Counted from the stretch's first letter, positions 44,401-51,864 are shown. The stretch is 64,000 bases of DNA from Candidatus Aminicenans sakinawicola JGI OTU-1 (GCA_000493965.1 AWNV01000007.1:28408-92407); one strand, 5' to 3'. Notes: generated from the sequence alone by a model not told the origin. Numbers and translations are program-made.

Positions 44401-44487
44401 ACATATATATTGAGTCCCAATTATGATAAAGTCACCTCTCTTTATGGAGTAAGGGTGTTCAGATTTAGCCTTCGTTTCAGTTTCTAA
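41425..44487 (+). CDS. TonB-dependent receptor with carboxypeptidase-regulatory-like domain
   Basis: This roughly 1020-residue outer-membrane receptor has a signal peptide (FFLIYLLIFLSSMAAAQ) followed by a CarboxypepD_reg-like domain (about 28-115: GCIKGKITDVEGFPLPGASVYV, GRYKITVDMPGF). The plug domain follows (DLHDIINSAAGV, GGFINVVTKSGGNGFSGGATIY), then a beta-barrel rich in aromatic strands to the C-terminal FRFSLRFSF. Such Oar/SusC-like receptors import large substrates or proteins driven by TonB. GGAG lies upstream of a GTG (41422) and ATG (41425). Its 3' end overlaps the convergent GWxTD gene by 11 nt. Confidence 0.9.
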   Translation: MKKLIRSFFLIYLLIFLSSMAAAQRQTGCIKGKITDVEGFPLPGASVYVDSPSLLSIQTYTTSASGKINFHALLPGRYKITVDMPGFKTVNIENIIIRVGMTVYIDVAMEMTIIEEEIPFKIPSPTLDSESAKIAVVIEEDLLEKIPFRRDLHDIINSAAGVISDYTSYPQVHIIHGSTARGNIYALDGTKMNDPVGMSLLTNINFDAIGEVELETGAHPADVGNIDGGFINVVTKSGGNGFSGGATIYHTNDKIAKQLYSEDEIANLGTSPAPMDKNLWDVSFSLGGSILEDMLWFFTNVRMINQSSTTSFIPWTDPQGNNQKEYYWDNKDKLGFFKLTFQFLSKFRVTGLFNFADYYRPAHAFHLDWNLPEEATRILDHARNYSTIGILNYSLDQDTFLDLKGGYIVDNFPLLLNEDTSNNPRYYDESSGYIWGSGMFNEVQRRTRLQANMSITRVQDDLFGVGHEFKAGGEYEYCFGEWNVWKEDNLMIHYNNGNPYFFSMAESPVTGSTVGKGKVSFFTVGKLESELKPRNELRRIAFFVQDSMCFGRRLTLNLGLRFDRSLANQLPSITKESGNPVSLKIGEELIEPTAGINPFTEHTILAWDDLIAWNAWSPRISLIFDVFGKGKTLLKASFSRYKEFLMLQYAYDLYPFYSGRSHQFFWYDENMDGNVDVDDTYVSYAENYRLYAEGNYQKRIDPEIDCPYTDEYIIGLQNELFNDFSIKINYIYRNKKGIFENVPYDPDLDMEWYEINEDTESYWVPFHTFVPEVDDFPDTSVSLYFPSKDSPLFFDRFKNVTELNRKYRAFEFVFKKRMSNNWQMNGSLGLSKSTGNINSGYYASSGNTNAANSPNYFVNNPGTSRLDYDRPLAIKLMGTYEFPYDFFLSFYFTHMSGTPWTRSVTVIPPSSWAEENNTYGYYVNVLLEEPGLRRNQAFNNLDIRVEKKLRFAGFKSINAYLDVSNLLGNKYKTTIRNDGGYWFPEKENSKEGTYILSPNYDKVTSLYGVRVFRFSLRFSF

Positions 44488-45502
44488 TTTTAAAGGTTAA
44501 ACCCAAAACTTTTTTCTGTTCATCTCCTCCTGTCTTGTTTGTAAGGGTTGCAAAAAGTTTGTTTTGTCCCTTAAAAAGCTTATCCACATCCTTTTCTAAC
44601 ATAAAAGGAACTTCAATCTTGAAATTATTTTCTTTGTTTGCTTCAAGGTCGGTTTCGTCTATTTCGACTTTATAGGAATCTTCATATTCCCACACCAGGT
44701 AATCTCCGGCATCGATTAATTTAAGATAAAGTTCCAGTGTTGTCTCCAGTTTGTTTTCTTTCTCCTTAAGCCAGATATTTGTAAAAGGAACCTCAATGAA
44801 TATGATGCCCTCAATTCTTTCTGCATTGACTAAAGTGCTTTTAACATGCCAGGTGAAATTGAAAAACATTTTTTCTCCTTGTATTGTATCCTGCGAACTG
44901 GCCTGGGCTGCGTTAATGCCCTGCATATATGCAATGTTAAGAGAACTAATAGTACTTAGATTGTATGTGACTAACCGGTAAGTCCCTGTGCAGCTAGGAT
45001 CAACAAAAACAACGGGAAAGCTTCCGTAATACCAGATCTCCGAACAACGTCCATAATAGCTGTAACCCAGTGGGTGGACTATTCTATCCATAGGTGGTCC
45101 GAAAAGAACATATATACGTCCACGGTCTGTCCAATATCCATCTTTCCCCTCACCGAAAAAAAGTTCGTTTGCTCTTTCTATCCGGTTAAAATATTCCGTC
45201 TTGAACTCATTTTCTTCTGTATATGGATCGGGATCCCGGCGTTTCCAGAATTCTTCTTTAAATTTTTCCTTTTCAGAATCCGGGAGATCGAGAAAAATTC
45301 TTTCCTCTTCCTTCGTAATAATGTATCTGACTTTGGCAAAGAACTCGGCATCTTCGGGGTTGAGTTCTTGTGCTAACTTGTAATAATGATAAGAGCAGGA
45401 AAAAAACGAGAGTGCAAGGCATGAAGTCAATATAAATAGAGCAAACAGCCGAAATAAATATTTCTCAGTCTTTTTTTTATTTAATATAAATGTGCCAGAC
45501 AT
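44477..45502 (-). CDS. GWxTD-domain lipoprotein
   Basis: This 341-residue protein has an N-terminal signal with a lipobox (LALSFFSC), so it is probably a lipoprotein. The GWxTD domain is recognised by IITKEEERIFLDLPDSEKEKF, FWKRRDPDPYTEENEF, RIERANELFFGEG and GYWTDRGRIYVLFGPPMDR. In this protein the defining Trp-Thr-Asp is preceded by Tyr (YWTD). Such proteins are widespread in Acidobacteriota, Bacteroidota and related groups; the function is not established. ATG 45502 has a GGAG ribosome binding site; the reading frame is open further upstream. The stop overlaps the convergent TonB receptor gene. Confidence 0.88.
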   Translation of the reverse strand: MSGTFILNKKKTEKYLFRLFALFILTSCLALSFFSCSYHYYKLAQELNPEDAEFFAKVRYIITKEEERIFLDLPDSEKEKFKEEFWKRRDPDPYTEENEFKTEYFNRIERANELFFGEGKDGYWTDRGRIYVLFGPPMDRIVHPLGYSYYGRCSEIWYYGSFPVVFVDPSCTGTYRLVTYNLSTISSLNIAYMQGINAAQASSQDTIQGEKMFFNFTWHVKSTLVNAERIEGIIFIEVPFTNIWLKEKENKLETTLELYLKLIDAGDYLVWEYEDSYKVEIDETDLEANKENNFKIEVPFMLEKDVDKLFKGQNKLFATLTNKTGGDEQKKVLGLTFKIRN

Positions 45503-45589
45503 TTTATTTCTCCTTTTTTTCAACAAATAACTCCTTACTTACAAATCTATAGTGCGATGAAGATAAATTCAAGTTTTAGGAGTATGAAA

Positions 45590-45674
45590 TGCGGAAGGTG
45601 GGACTCGAACCCACACGGCTTTTAAGGCCATAAACTCCTGAGGCTTACGCGTCTACCAATTCCGCCACTTCCGC
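45590..45674 (-). tRNA. tRNA-Leu (anticodon CAG)
   Basis: An 85-nt type II tRNA with acceptor stem GCGGAAG pairing with CTTCCGC, a D-arm containing GGCGGAATTGGTAGAC, an anticodon stem TAAGC/GTTTA enclosing CTCAGGA (anticodon CAG), a long variable arm and a T-arm with GTGGGTTCGAGTCCCAC. The discriminator is A and CCA is not encoded. Confidence 0.95.
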
Positions 45675-45741
45675 ACTCGCATTATCCGCGCCTTTCTTCC
45701 GGAGTAGGTATTATAATCTTACTCAAAAAAAGAGTAAAGTC

Positions 45742-45779
45742 TTGACAAATCGAAATTCGGTTCTTATCTTAATGATAAG
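45742..45779 (+). promoter_or_regulatory. Promoter and palindromic operator of the baeRF gene
   Basis: TTGACA (45742-45747) and TATCTT (45765-45770) are 17 bp apart. CTTATC (45763-45768) and GATAAG (45774-45779) form an inverted repeat across the -10 element and start site. Confidence 0.55.
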
Positions 45780-45861
45780 TGGCAAAATTTTTCTATCTTC
45801 AATATCTCATCAAAGGTCTTTTTTATCCTGAATTATTTACTTTATTTAAAAGGGGGATTAA

Positions 45862-47007
45862 ATGAAACTTTTGAACCGGCCGCAAATTGAGAGTCTGGCT
45901 AAATTTAAAAGCAGGGACTTTCTGACGACTTCATTCTATCTCGACACTAACAAAAGCAGGATGACGAAGAAAGAAGTCAAATTATCTTTGAAAAATCTTG
46001 TCAGCAGCGGCAAAACACGGCTGTCTCAGATGAGTTTAGACAAGGCGAAAAAGGAATCACTATTCAAGGATTTGGAAAGCATCTATCGATTTTGCTCCCA
46101 CGAGCTTCCCTCTTATAATTTTGCTGGTATCGGGGTTTTTTCATGCAGCAGTCAAGATTTCTGGCAGGTTTTTAACCTGTGCAATTCACCCAGAAACAGG
46201 ATTATTTTCGACCAGAACCCGTATGTTCGTCCACTCTCTGCAATTCTTGACGAACACCACAGGATATGTGTTCTAACTCTCGATAGGAAAGAAGCCAAGT
46301 GGTATGACATCTTTATGGGAGACATCACCCTTATTAAAAGCATAATCGGAGATGTTCCGAGTAAAATCAAGGAAGGAGGCTGGGAAGGTTACGAATCCAA
46401 GCGTATCGAAAGACACATATCCGGCCGTCTTCGTAAACATCTTAAGACGGCAGCTAAAGTAACATTCGAACTGTTCAAAGAAACTAGTTTTGACAGGTTC
46501 TTCATTGGCTGTCAAGATGAATATTATACGGAGTTAGAATCCCTTTTTCATTCATATTGTAAGGATAGATTGAAAGGTCGGCTCAGAATAAAACCAGCCG
46601 ATCCTCCTGATAAGATTCTTAAAGAAGCACTGGAATTGAAAAATGAACTGAAGATACAGGAGAAAAAGGATCTCGTATTAAGCTTTATTTCCGAGCTGGA
46701 GAAGGGAAGATTGGCTGTCTCAGGATTAAAAAACACACTTAGAAAGCTTAATAATGGAGAAGCTCAGATACTGCTTATCACCCGGAATTTCTCCAAGCCC
46801 GGGAAAATCTGTCCTAAGTGCGGCTTTTTGTTTGTAGATGAGACACAATGTCCGACCTGCCAGAGCAAAACAGAACCTCTCGTTGATGTCATCGATGAAG
46901 CCATTGAACTGGCCATGGATAAAAGATGTAGAGTGAAACATATCAATCCGCCTTCCAAGCTGAGCAGGTACGGAAATATAGGTGCATTCTTGCGCTACAA
47001 AACTTGA
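45862..47007 (+). CDS. Bacterial archaeo-eukaryotic release factor family (baeRF) protein
   Basis: This 381-residue protein resembles eRF1/aRF1-derived bacterial proteins (baeRF, Vms1-like). Visible features are an N-terminal domain with TSFYLDTNKSRMTKKEVKLSLKN, a middle domain with RICVLTLDRKEAKWYDIFMGD and GWEGYESKRIERHI, and a final zinc-ribbon-like CPKCGF...CPTC (CxxC...CxxC) followed by the conserved VDVIDEAIELAMDKRCRVKHI. These proteins may act on stalled ribosomes or peptidyl-tRNA. The GGQ motif is not evident. The gene follows tRNA-Leu and has a promoter with a palindromic operator. A degraded copy of its 3' end occurs at 54.8 kb. Confidence 0.8.
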   Translation: MKLLNRPQIESLAKFKSRDFLTTSFYLDTNKSRMTKKEVKLSLKNLVSSGKTRLSQMSLDKAKKESLFKDLESIYRFCSHELPSYNFAGIGVFSCSSQDFWQVFNLCNSPRNRIIFDQNPYVRPLSAILDEHHRICVLTLDRKEAKWYDIFMGDITLIKSIIGDVPSKIKEGGWEGYESKRIERHISGRLRKHLKTAAKVTFELFKETSFDRFFIGCQDEYYTELESLFHSYCKDRLKGRLRIKPADPPDKILKEALELKNELKIQEKKDLVLSFISELEKGRLAVSGLKNTLRKLNNGEAQILLITRNFSKPGKICPKCGFLFVDETQCPTCQSKTEPLVDVIDEAIELAMDKRCRVKHINPPSKLSRYGNIGAFLRYKT

Positions 47008-47045
47008 AGCGCAAGCAGAAAAACTTCAGCCGCCATAAATCTGTT

Positions 47046-47212
47046 CATAAGTCCACCACCAAGGCGGTATGGCCTGTGATACGGGCTGATTTTAGATACC
47101 CAAGATGAGCTTTTGCAATTGTGAAGTAAATAAGCAAGCCAGTGACATCCACGATAGTCGTTAGTGCTGGGATGGGGCAACTACAGCAGGGTCGAGCTTC
47201 ATTTTTGCGGAA
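47046..47212 (-). pseudogene. mgtE: Remnant of mgtE (magnesium transporter) 3' end
   Basis: On the minus strand, one frame reads KLDPAVVAP and a second, shifted by one, reads PALTTIVDVTGLLIYFTIAK, ending at a stop near 47046. Together these reproduce the C-terminal transmembrane helix of MgtE (xxDPA..., TT(L/I)VDVTGLLIYF). A frameshift between the two halves and the missing upstream four-fifths of the gene show this is a decayed fragment. Confidence 0.65.
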
Positions 47213-47226
47213 GAGTTAATTTTTTC

Positions 47227-47256
47227 TTGACGCAAAGGTTTAAGCTGTGCTATATG
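47227..47256 (+). promoter_or_regulatory. Possible promoter ahead of repeat-flanked locus
   Basis: TTGACG (47227-47232) and TATATG (47251-47256) are separated by 18 bp. Transcription from here would run through the first 83-bp repeat, the small ORF and the fusion gene. Confidence 0.35.
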
Positions 47257-47282
47257 CAGATTGAAGATAAAAAAAATAAACT

Positions 47283-47365
47283 TGGATTATTCACGAGTCG
47301 AGGCTGCTGTAGATACGAGGGGTAAAGGATGAAGCTGTGGTATTTCACCGCAACTCCTTTGCAGC
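47283..47365. repeat. 83-bp direct repeat, upstream copy
   Basis: It starts TGGATTATTCACGA and ends CGCAACTCCTTTGCAGC. It aligns without gaps to 49617-49699, about 85% identical. The two copies flank the small ORF and the methyltransferase/ATP-grasp gene. Confidence 0.85.
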
Positions 47366-47406
47366 GAAGCAGATACAGTAAGATCGGCTCTCCTGGGAGG
47401 TAACAA

Positions 47407-47529
47407 ATGTCGATTATGATTAAAAGAAAATTCAGCCAAAAAAGTGATTCCCTTGATCTTCCTGAAAAGTCAAGTCAAAATCTTGATATGAATATTGTTA
47501 TTCTAAGTATCTACATTTTTTATGAATAG
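47407..47529 (+). CDS. Small 40-residue ORF before the ATP-grasp fusion (candidate peptide)
   Basis: An ATG with a strong ribosome binding site (GGGAGG, 47395-47400, 6-nt spacer) opens a 40-codon frame ending 18 bp before the fusion gene. The N-terminal half is basic and polar (IKRKFSQKSDSLDLPEK) and the end is hydrophobic (IVILSIYIFYE). It lacks a recognisable family. Because an ATP-grasp ligase follows, a ribosomally made substrate peptide is conceivable. It could equally be a coupling leader or chance ORF. Confidence 0.4.
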   Translation: MSIMIKRKFSQKSDSLDLPEKSSQNLDMNIVILSIYIFYE

Positions 47530-47547
47530 TTAAAATAGAGAAAGACC

Positions 47548-49524
47548 ATGAATAAAAAAACAGAGGGAAACAAACTATTCAAAAATAATAAAAGAGACAA
47601 ATTCCAAATGAAAGTATTAGGACCTGTTCAGGATCTTGAAGAGCATGTGGATCCAAATTGGTGGTGGCATATTTTCAATTCCCTATATCTAAAAACCGAT
47701 GGAGATGTAGTGGAAGACAAAAACATTACGATTGGGGAAGTAGACATGCTTTTATCCATTCTAAACCTCTCTTCTGAAGATGGAATTCTTGATCTGTGTT
47801 GTGGACAAGGAAGGCATTCTTTAGAATTGGCGAAAAGAGGTTTCAAATATATTGAAGGATTGGACAGGTCACATTATTTAATTCAAAAGGCTAAAACTAA
47901 GGCGAAAAAGGAGGGATTAGGCGTTCGATTCAGAGAAGGTGATGCCCGGAAACTCCAATATCCCCACGATGCATTTAATGTGGTTATGATATTAGGGAAC
48001 AGTTTCGGCTACTTTGAGACGATTGAGGATGACATGAGAGTTTTAAGAGAAGTGCTCAGAGTATTAAAACCATGGGGGAAACTTTATATCGATGTCGCAG
48101 ATGGTGAATATTTAAAAAAGAATTTCCATCCTCGTTCTTGGGAATGGATAAATAAAAAACTCTTTGTTTGTAGAGAGCGCTCCCTTTCCATCGATGAGCA
48201 GCGTCTGATATCAAGAGAAGTCGTTACTCACGTAGGAAAAGGAGTGATTGCAGATCAATTCTACGCAGAAAGACTTTACTCCAGCGAATCCATTACTCAG
48301 ATTTTAATAAAAGCTGGATTTAGTGATGTTGTTTTTCACGGCCAATTTTCAACGGATTCCCAACGAAATCAGGATTTAGGCATGATGGAAAGGCGCTTAA
48401 TTATCACATCGGTTGTAAAAAAAGAATGGACAGCTATTAAAAGAAAGCCAAAACAAGGAGTAACAAATGTGGCGGTAATTTTGGGAGACCCGAATAAACC
48501 CGACCCATTAAAGCCGTACTTAATCTTTGATGAGAATGATTTATATACAGTTGATAAGTTAAAATCCGCATTAAGGGAACTTGAAGGCAACCATTTTTTT
48601 TACTTTAACAATCATGATACTTTAATCCAGGATTTGATGAAAGAGAGGGGAAAAATCGACATCATTTTTAACCTCTGTGATGAAGGTCACTACAACGAGG
48701 GCAAGAGAGAGCTTCACATACCTGCTTTGCTCGAAATTCTTGGCCTTTCTTACACAGGTTCTGGACCTCAGTGTCTTGCTTTCTGTTATGATAAATCTCT
48801 AGTGCGCGGAATTGCAAAGGAAATGGAAATACCTGTTCCTGAAGCTTTCTTTTTAAAACCTGAAGATACTACTTTTGAGCTTCCCTTCAGTTTTCCTGCA
48901 ATTGTAAAACCTAACTTTGGTGATGGCAGCTTTGGGATAACTCAAAAAAGTGTAGCATACAATGCAGAAGAAATTATTAATGCTGTTTCAGAAATTAGGG
49001 AGAAATTTGGCTATAACAAATTCGTTATCGTAGAAGAATTTCTCCCAGGGAAAGACCTGAGCGTTGGCATAATAGGAAATCCTCCTGAATCTTATCAGGT
49101 TCTCCCTATCATTGAAGAAGACTATTCAATGCTTCCGGATACCCTTCCCAGAGTATGCGGTTACGAGGCCAAGTGGCTTCCGGATTCGCCTTACTGGAAC
49201 ATAAAATCCATTCCCGCTGAACTTCCGGAAAACACAGAGAGGCTTATCATAGAATGGTGTTTGAAATTATTTGAGAGGTTGGATTGCAAGGATTACTGTC
49301 GGTTTGACTGGAGGTTGGATGCATTGGGGAATCCGAGACTCCTTGAAGTCAATCCAAATCCAGGTTGGTGCTGGGATGGCCATCTTGCCAAGATGGCAAA
49401 AGTGGGAGATATTTCCTACTCTGAAATGCTGCGATTGATTTTAAATGCAGCCGGAAAACGGGTGGGAGTTCAGACAATGAATGCAGCAGGCAAGAAAGAA
49501 GCGCACGACAGTAATCTTATTTGA
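47548..49524 (+). CDS. SAM methyltransferase fused to D-Ala-D-Ala ligase-like ATP-grasp domain
   Basis: The 658-residue protein joins two enzymes. Residues about 60-290 form a class I methyltransferase (motif I LDLCCGQGRHSLEL at 81-94; EGLDRSHYLIQKA; PHDAFNVVMILGNSFGYFE). Residues about 308-640 form a D-Ala-D-Ala-ligase-type ATP-grasp: IIFNLCDEGHYNEGKREL, LLEILGLSYTGSGPQCLAF, PFSFPAIVKPNFGDGSFGI (ATP Lys), FVIVEEFLPGKDLSVGI and RLLEVNPNPGWCWDG (metal-binding Glu/Asn). Ligation of a carboxylate to an amine with methylation is implied; the substrate is unknown. A GTG at 48469 with AAGGAG upstream could start the ATP-grasp domain alone. The gene lies between two 83-bp direct repeats. Confidence 0.85.
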   Translation: MNKKTEGNKLFKNNKRDKFQMKVLGPVQDLEEHVDPNWWWHIFNSLYLKTDGDVVEDKNITIGEVDMLLSILNLSSEDGILDLCCGQGRHSLELAKRGFKYIEGLDRSHYLIQKAKTKAKKEGLGVRFREGDARKLQYPHDAFNVVMILGNSFGYFETIEDDMRVLREVLRVLKPWGKLYIDVADGEYLKKNFHPRSWEWINKKLFVCRERSLSIDEQRLISREVVTHVGKGVIADQFYAERLYSSESITQILIKAGFSDVVFHGQFSTDSQRNQDLGMMERRLIITSVVKKEWTAIKRKPKQGVTNVAVILGDPNKPDPLKPYLIFDENDLYTVDKLKSALRELEGNHFFYFNNHDTLIQDLMKERGKIDIIFNLCDEGHYNEGKRELHIPALLEILGLSYTGSGPQCLAFCYDKSLVRGIAKEMEIPVPEAFFLKPEDTTFELPFSFPAIVKPNFGDGSFGITQKSVAYNAEEIINAVSEIREKFGYNKFVIVEEFLPGKDLSVGIIGNPPESYQVLPIIEEDYSMLPDTLPRVCGYEAKWLPDSPYWNIKSIPAELPENTERLIIEWCLKLFERLDCKDYCRFDWRLDALGNPRLLEVNPNPGWCWDGHLAKMAKVGDISYSEMLRLILNAAGKRVGVQTMNAAGKKEAHDSNLI

Positions 49525-49616
49525 TGATAAGAAAAAACGTAAGACCATAATATAGTAAGATTCATAAAAAAGATTGATAAAAATCCTATTGATATTTATA
49601 AAAAAAACATGTAGTC

Positions 49617-49699
49617 TGGATTATTCACGAATCGAGGCTGCCGCAGATGCAAGGCGTAAAGGATGAGACTGTTGTATTTCACCGCAACTCCTTTGCAGC
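49617..49699. repeat. 83-bp direct repeat, downstream copy
   Basis: It matches 47283-47365 from TGGATTATTCACGA to ACTCCTTTGCAGC in the same orientation, 2.33 kb apart. It sits just upstream of psd. Confidence 0.85.
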
Positions 49700-49757
49700 T
49701 TAAATGTATTATTATAGAGCCTGAGCAAAGGAACATAAATCTAAAGGTGGATACATA

Positions 49758-50394
49758 ATGAAAATTGCGAAGGAGGGCTTACTTTTTATTCTCCCTTCTT
49801 TTGCTGCAGCTGTTCTGTTTTTTATATATGGCCTGTGGCTTCCTTTTGCAATCTTTCTAATCACAGCTTGCTGCTTTTGCTTTTTCTTTCGTGACCCGAA
49901 GCGTGAAATTGCCCAAAATAAAAATCTGCTTCTTTCCCCTGCCGATGGTAAAATCGTGAAAATTCAGACTGTCGAATCCCATCCTTTTTTTTCCTTCCTC
50001 AGTCACAATTGTCAGCATTTTTTTGTCTCTTTTTGATGTTCATATCACTCGAGCTCCCATTTCTGGAACTGTCAGAGAAGTTGAATACAAGCCTGGAAAA
50101 TTCTTTTCTGCCTATAAGGATAAAGCCAGCTTTAAAAATGAATCCAATTCAATATTGATAAACGGTGATGAGACAAATATTCTCGTTAAGCAGATTGCAG
50201 GATTTGCGGCCCGCCGAATAAAATGTTTTGTTAAAAAGAATGAAATGATAACGGGGGGACAAAAAATTGGTCTGATTTATTTTGGATCCAGGATTGATAT
50301 TTTCATCCCCAAAGGAATACAATTAAAAGTCAATTTAAACCAAAAAGTTAAGGCGGGATGTACAGAAATAGGTGAGAAAAAACATGGAAAATGA
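49758..50394 (+). pseudogene. psd: Phosphatidylserine decarboxylase, frameshifted
   Basis: Psd makes phosphatidylethanolamine from phosphatidylserine. The first half (to about residue 75) has an N-terminal membrane segment, FFRDPKREI and LLSPADGKIVKIQ, all conserved. It then shifts frame at an 8-T run (49985-49992) and stops at 50034-50036. The second frame continues LSLFDVHITRAPISGTVREV and ends with the autocleavage motif region LIYFGSRIDIFIP. Removing one T restores one 210-residue Psd of the short (archaeal-type) class. So this is either a genuine recent mutation, a homopolymer sequencing error or, less likely, a slippery site. pssA follows and overlaps. Confidence 0.85.
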
Positions 50395-51139
50395 AAAGAG
50401 GTATCAAGAATTCTATCTGTTACCTAGTCTTATAACAATGACTAACATTTTTTTTGGCTATCTCAGCATATTTGCTACCCACCATGAAAAATACTTATTG
50501 GCGGCTTTCTTTATAATTAGTGCGGCTGTTATGGATGCCCTTGACGGATTCACTGCCCGTTTAACCACAACCCAATCAGACTTTGGTGTTCAGCTCGATT
50601 CCCTTGCTGATGTTGTTTCCTTTGGATTAGCTCCCTCTTTTCTACTCTATTCCTGGGGGTTTAGGCTGACTTTTCCGTCTGGCGCTGCCGTCTTTTTTAG
50701 TTTTATCTTTCTGATAGCAGGTATCCTGCGGCTGGCTCGCTATAATATTCTTCAGAAAGGTAATAAAGGAGACAGGAAATTTTATACAGGATTAACTATT
50801 CCGTCAGCCTCCCTGCTTTTTGCAGCTATTGTTTTATACCATCCCCAACCTGTCGGAGTAAGACTGTATGCGTTTTCCCTTGCCCTTCTTGCTGTTATCC
50901 TTTCCCTTTGCATGATCAGTACTATTAAATACAGGAATTATTTAAATTTCAATTTCCACCAGAGAATTGACCTTAGAACAGCTCTGTTCATAGCAGTCAT
51001 CTTTAGCAGCCTCGTCATTTTTCCCAGGATTTTCCTTCTTTTTTATATTTCTCTTAACGTTTTATCTGGTCCCGCAATATATGCCTTCAATTTTTTAAAT
51101 AAAGGACTCCAAAAAAAATTAAGCCGAAAAAGAGCTTAA
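50384..51139 (+). CDS. pssA: CDP-diacylglycerol-serine O-phosphatidyltransferase
   Basis: PssA condenses CDP-diacylglycerol with serine to phosphatidylserine, the substrate of Psd. The 251-residue membrane protein has the complete CDP-alcohol signature: D51, D54-G55, A58-R59, G68, D72 and D76 in DALDGFTARLTTTQSDFG plus VQLDSLAD. FYLLPSLITMTNIFFGYLSI at the N-terminus and RLARYNI after the core are characteristic of the type II PssA group. I chose ATG 50384 rather than GTG 50372. It overlaps the psd 3' end, forming the usual psd-pssA pair. Confidence 0.92.
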   Translation: MENEKRYQEFYLLPSLITMTNIFFGYLSIFATHHEKYLLAAFFIISAAVMDALDGFTARLTTTQSDFGVQLDSLADVVSFGLAPSFLLYSWGFRLTFPSGAAVFFSFIFLIAGILRLARYNILQKGNKGDRKFYTGLTIPSASLLFAAIVLYHPQPVGVRLYAFSLALLAVILSLCMISTIKYRNYLNFNFHQRIDLRTALFIAVIFSSLVIFPRIFLLFYISLNVLSGPAIYAFNFLNKGLQKKLSRKRA

Positions 51140-51240
51140 CTCTCCTAGAATTATTGACCCGAAACACTTAATGTCTTTTTTCAGCCTTTTTATTTATTCC
51201 TTTTCATCGTGAATTAGCCTGGACTTCCAGTATAGAAAAA

Positions 51241-51864
51241 TTAATAGAAAAGTGTGGCTAAGCTGTATAATGCAAATCCGATAAGGATAACTGCTAATCC
51301 TACAATAATCTTTCTAAAGGTTTTTGGCTTGATTTTGTGATTGTGTTTTAAAACGTATTTTATAAGCATTATATACCACATGATGCTTCCAGCACCGCAG
51401 GATAGGGCAAACACAAAAGGATGCCAGCCAACATTAGTCACCCATTGATGAGCTATAAGCATACCTGCAGCTGCCAGCCAAAAGGCATAAAGAGTTGGAT
51501 TAGAAACATAAAGAAAAAATGCAGTAAGAATGGGGCGAGAATAAGTATTGTTGGGGCTTCTCCGGACAAATGTTTTCTCATCAGGAATCTTAGATTGCTT
51601 GATAAGCTGGATGCTGATAGCAGTAAAAAGCACAGCTCCGATAAATTTCATTAAGGAACCAAACCTGGTTAAAGTAACACTTGCATAGGAAATCCCTTTA
51701 ATAGCAGCGAAACAATAAATAACATCCAAAAACGAGGCTGTCAGGCCAGGTAAAAAGCTGTGCAAAAAATCATGCTTTAGTGCTTGCGAAATAACAAAAA
51801 TATTAAGCGGACCAATGGGGACTGCCGCAATAAAACCAACCAACAAACCAAGGAATATAATCAT
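51241..51864 (-). CDS. LysE-family amino-acid exporter
   Basis: This 207-residue LysE/RhtB transporter has about six transmembrane helices and starts with IIFLGLLVGFIAAVPIGPLN, the family signature (hydrophobic helix with xPGP/xPIGPxN). The middle loop contains KQSKIPDEKTFVRRSPNNTY. These exporters move amino acids or small solutes out of the cell by proton antiport. It is convergent with pssA and has no other recognisable partner. Confidence 0.85.
   Translation of the reverse strand: MIIFLGLLVGFIAAVPIGPLNIFVISQALKHDFLHSFLPGLTASFLDVIYCFAAIKGISYASVTLTRFGSLMKFIGAVLFTAISIQLIKQSKIPDEKTFVRRSPNNTYSRPILTAFFLYVSNPTLYAFWLAAAGMLIAHQWVTNVGWHPFVFALSCGAGSIMWYIMLIKYVLKHNHKIKPKTFRKIIVGLAVILIGFALYSLATLFY

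Noticed and set aside
49985..50036. Programmed ribosomal frameshift in psd
   Set aside because: The shift is at a simple 8-T run, without a downstream stimulatory structure seen, and Psd is not known to need frameshifting; mutation or base-call error is simpler.
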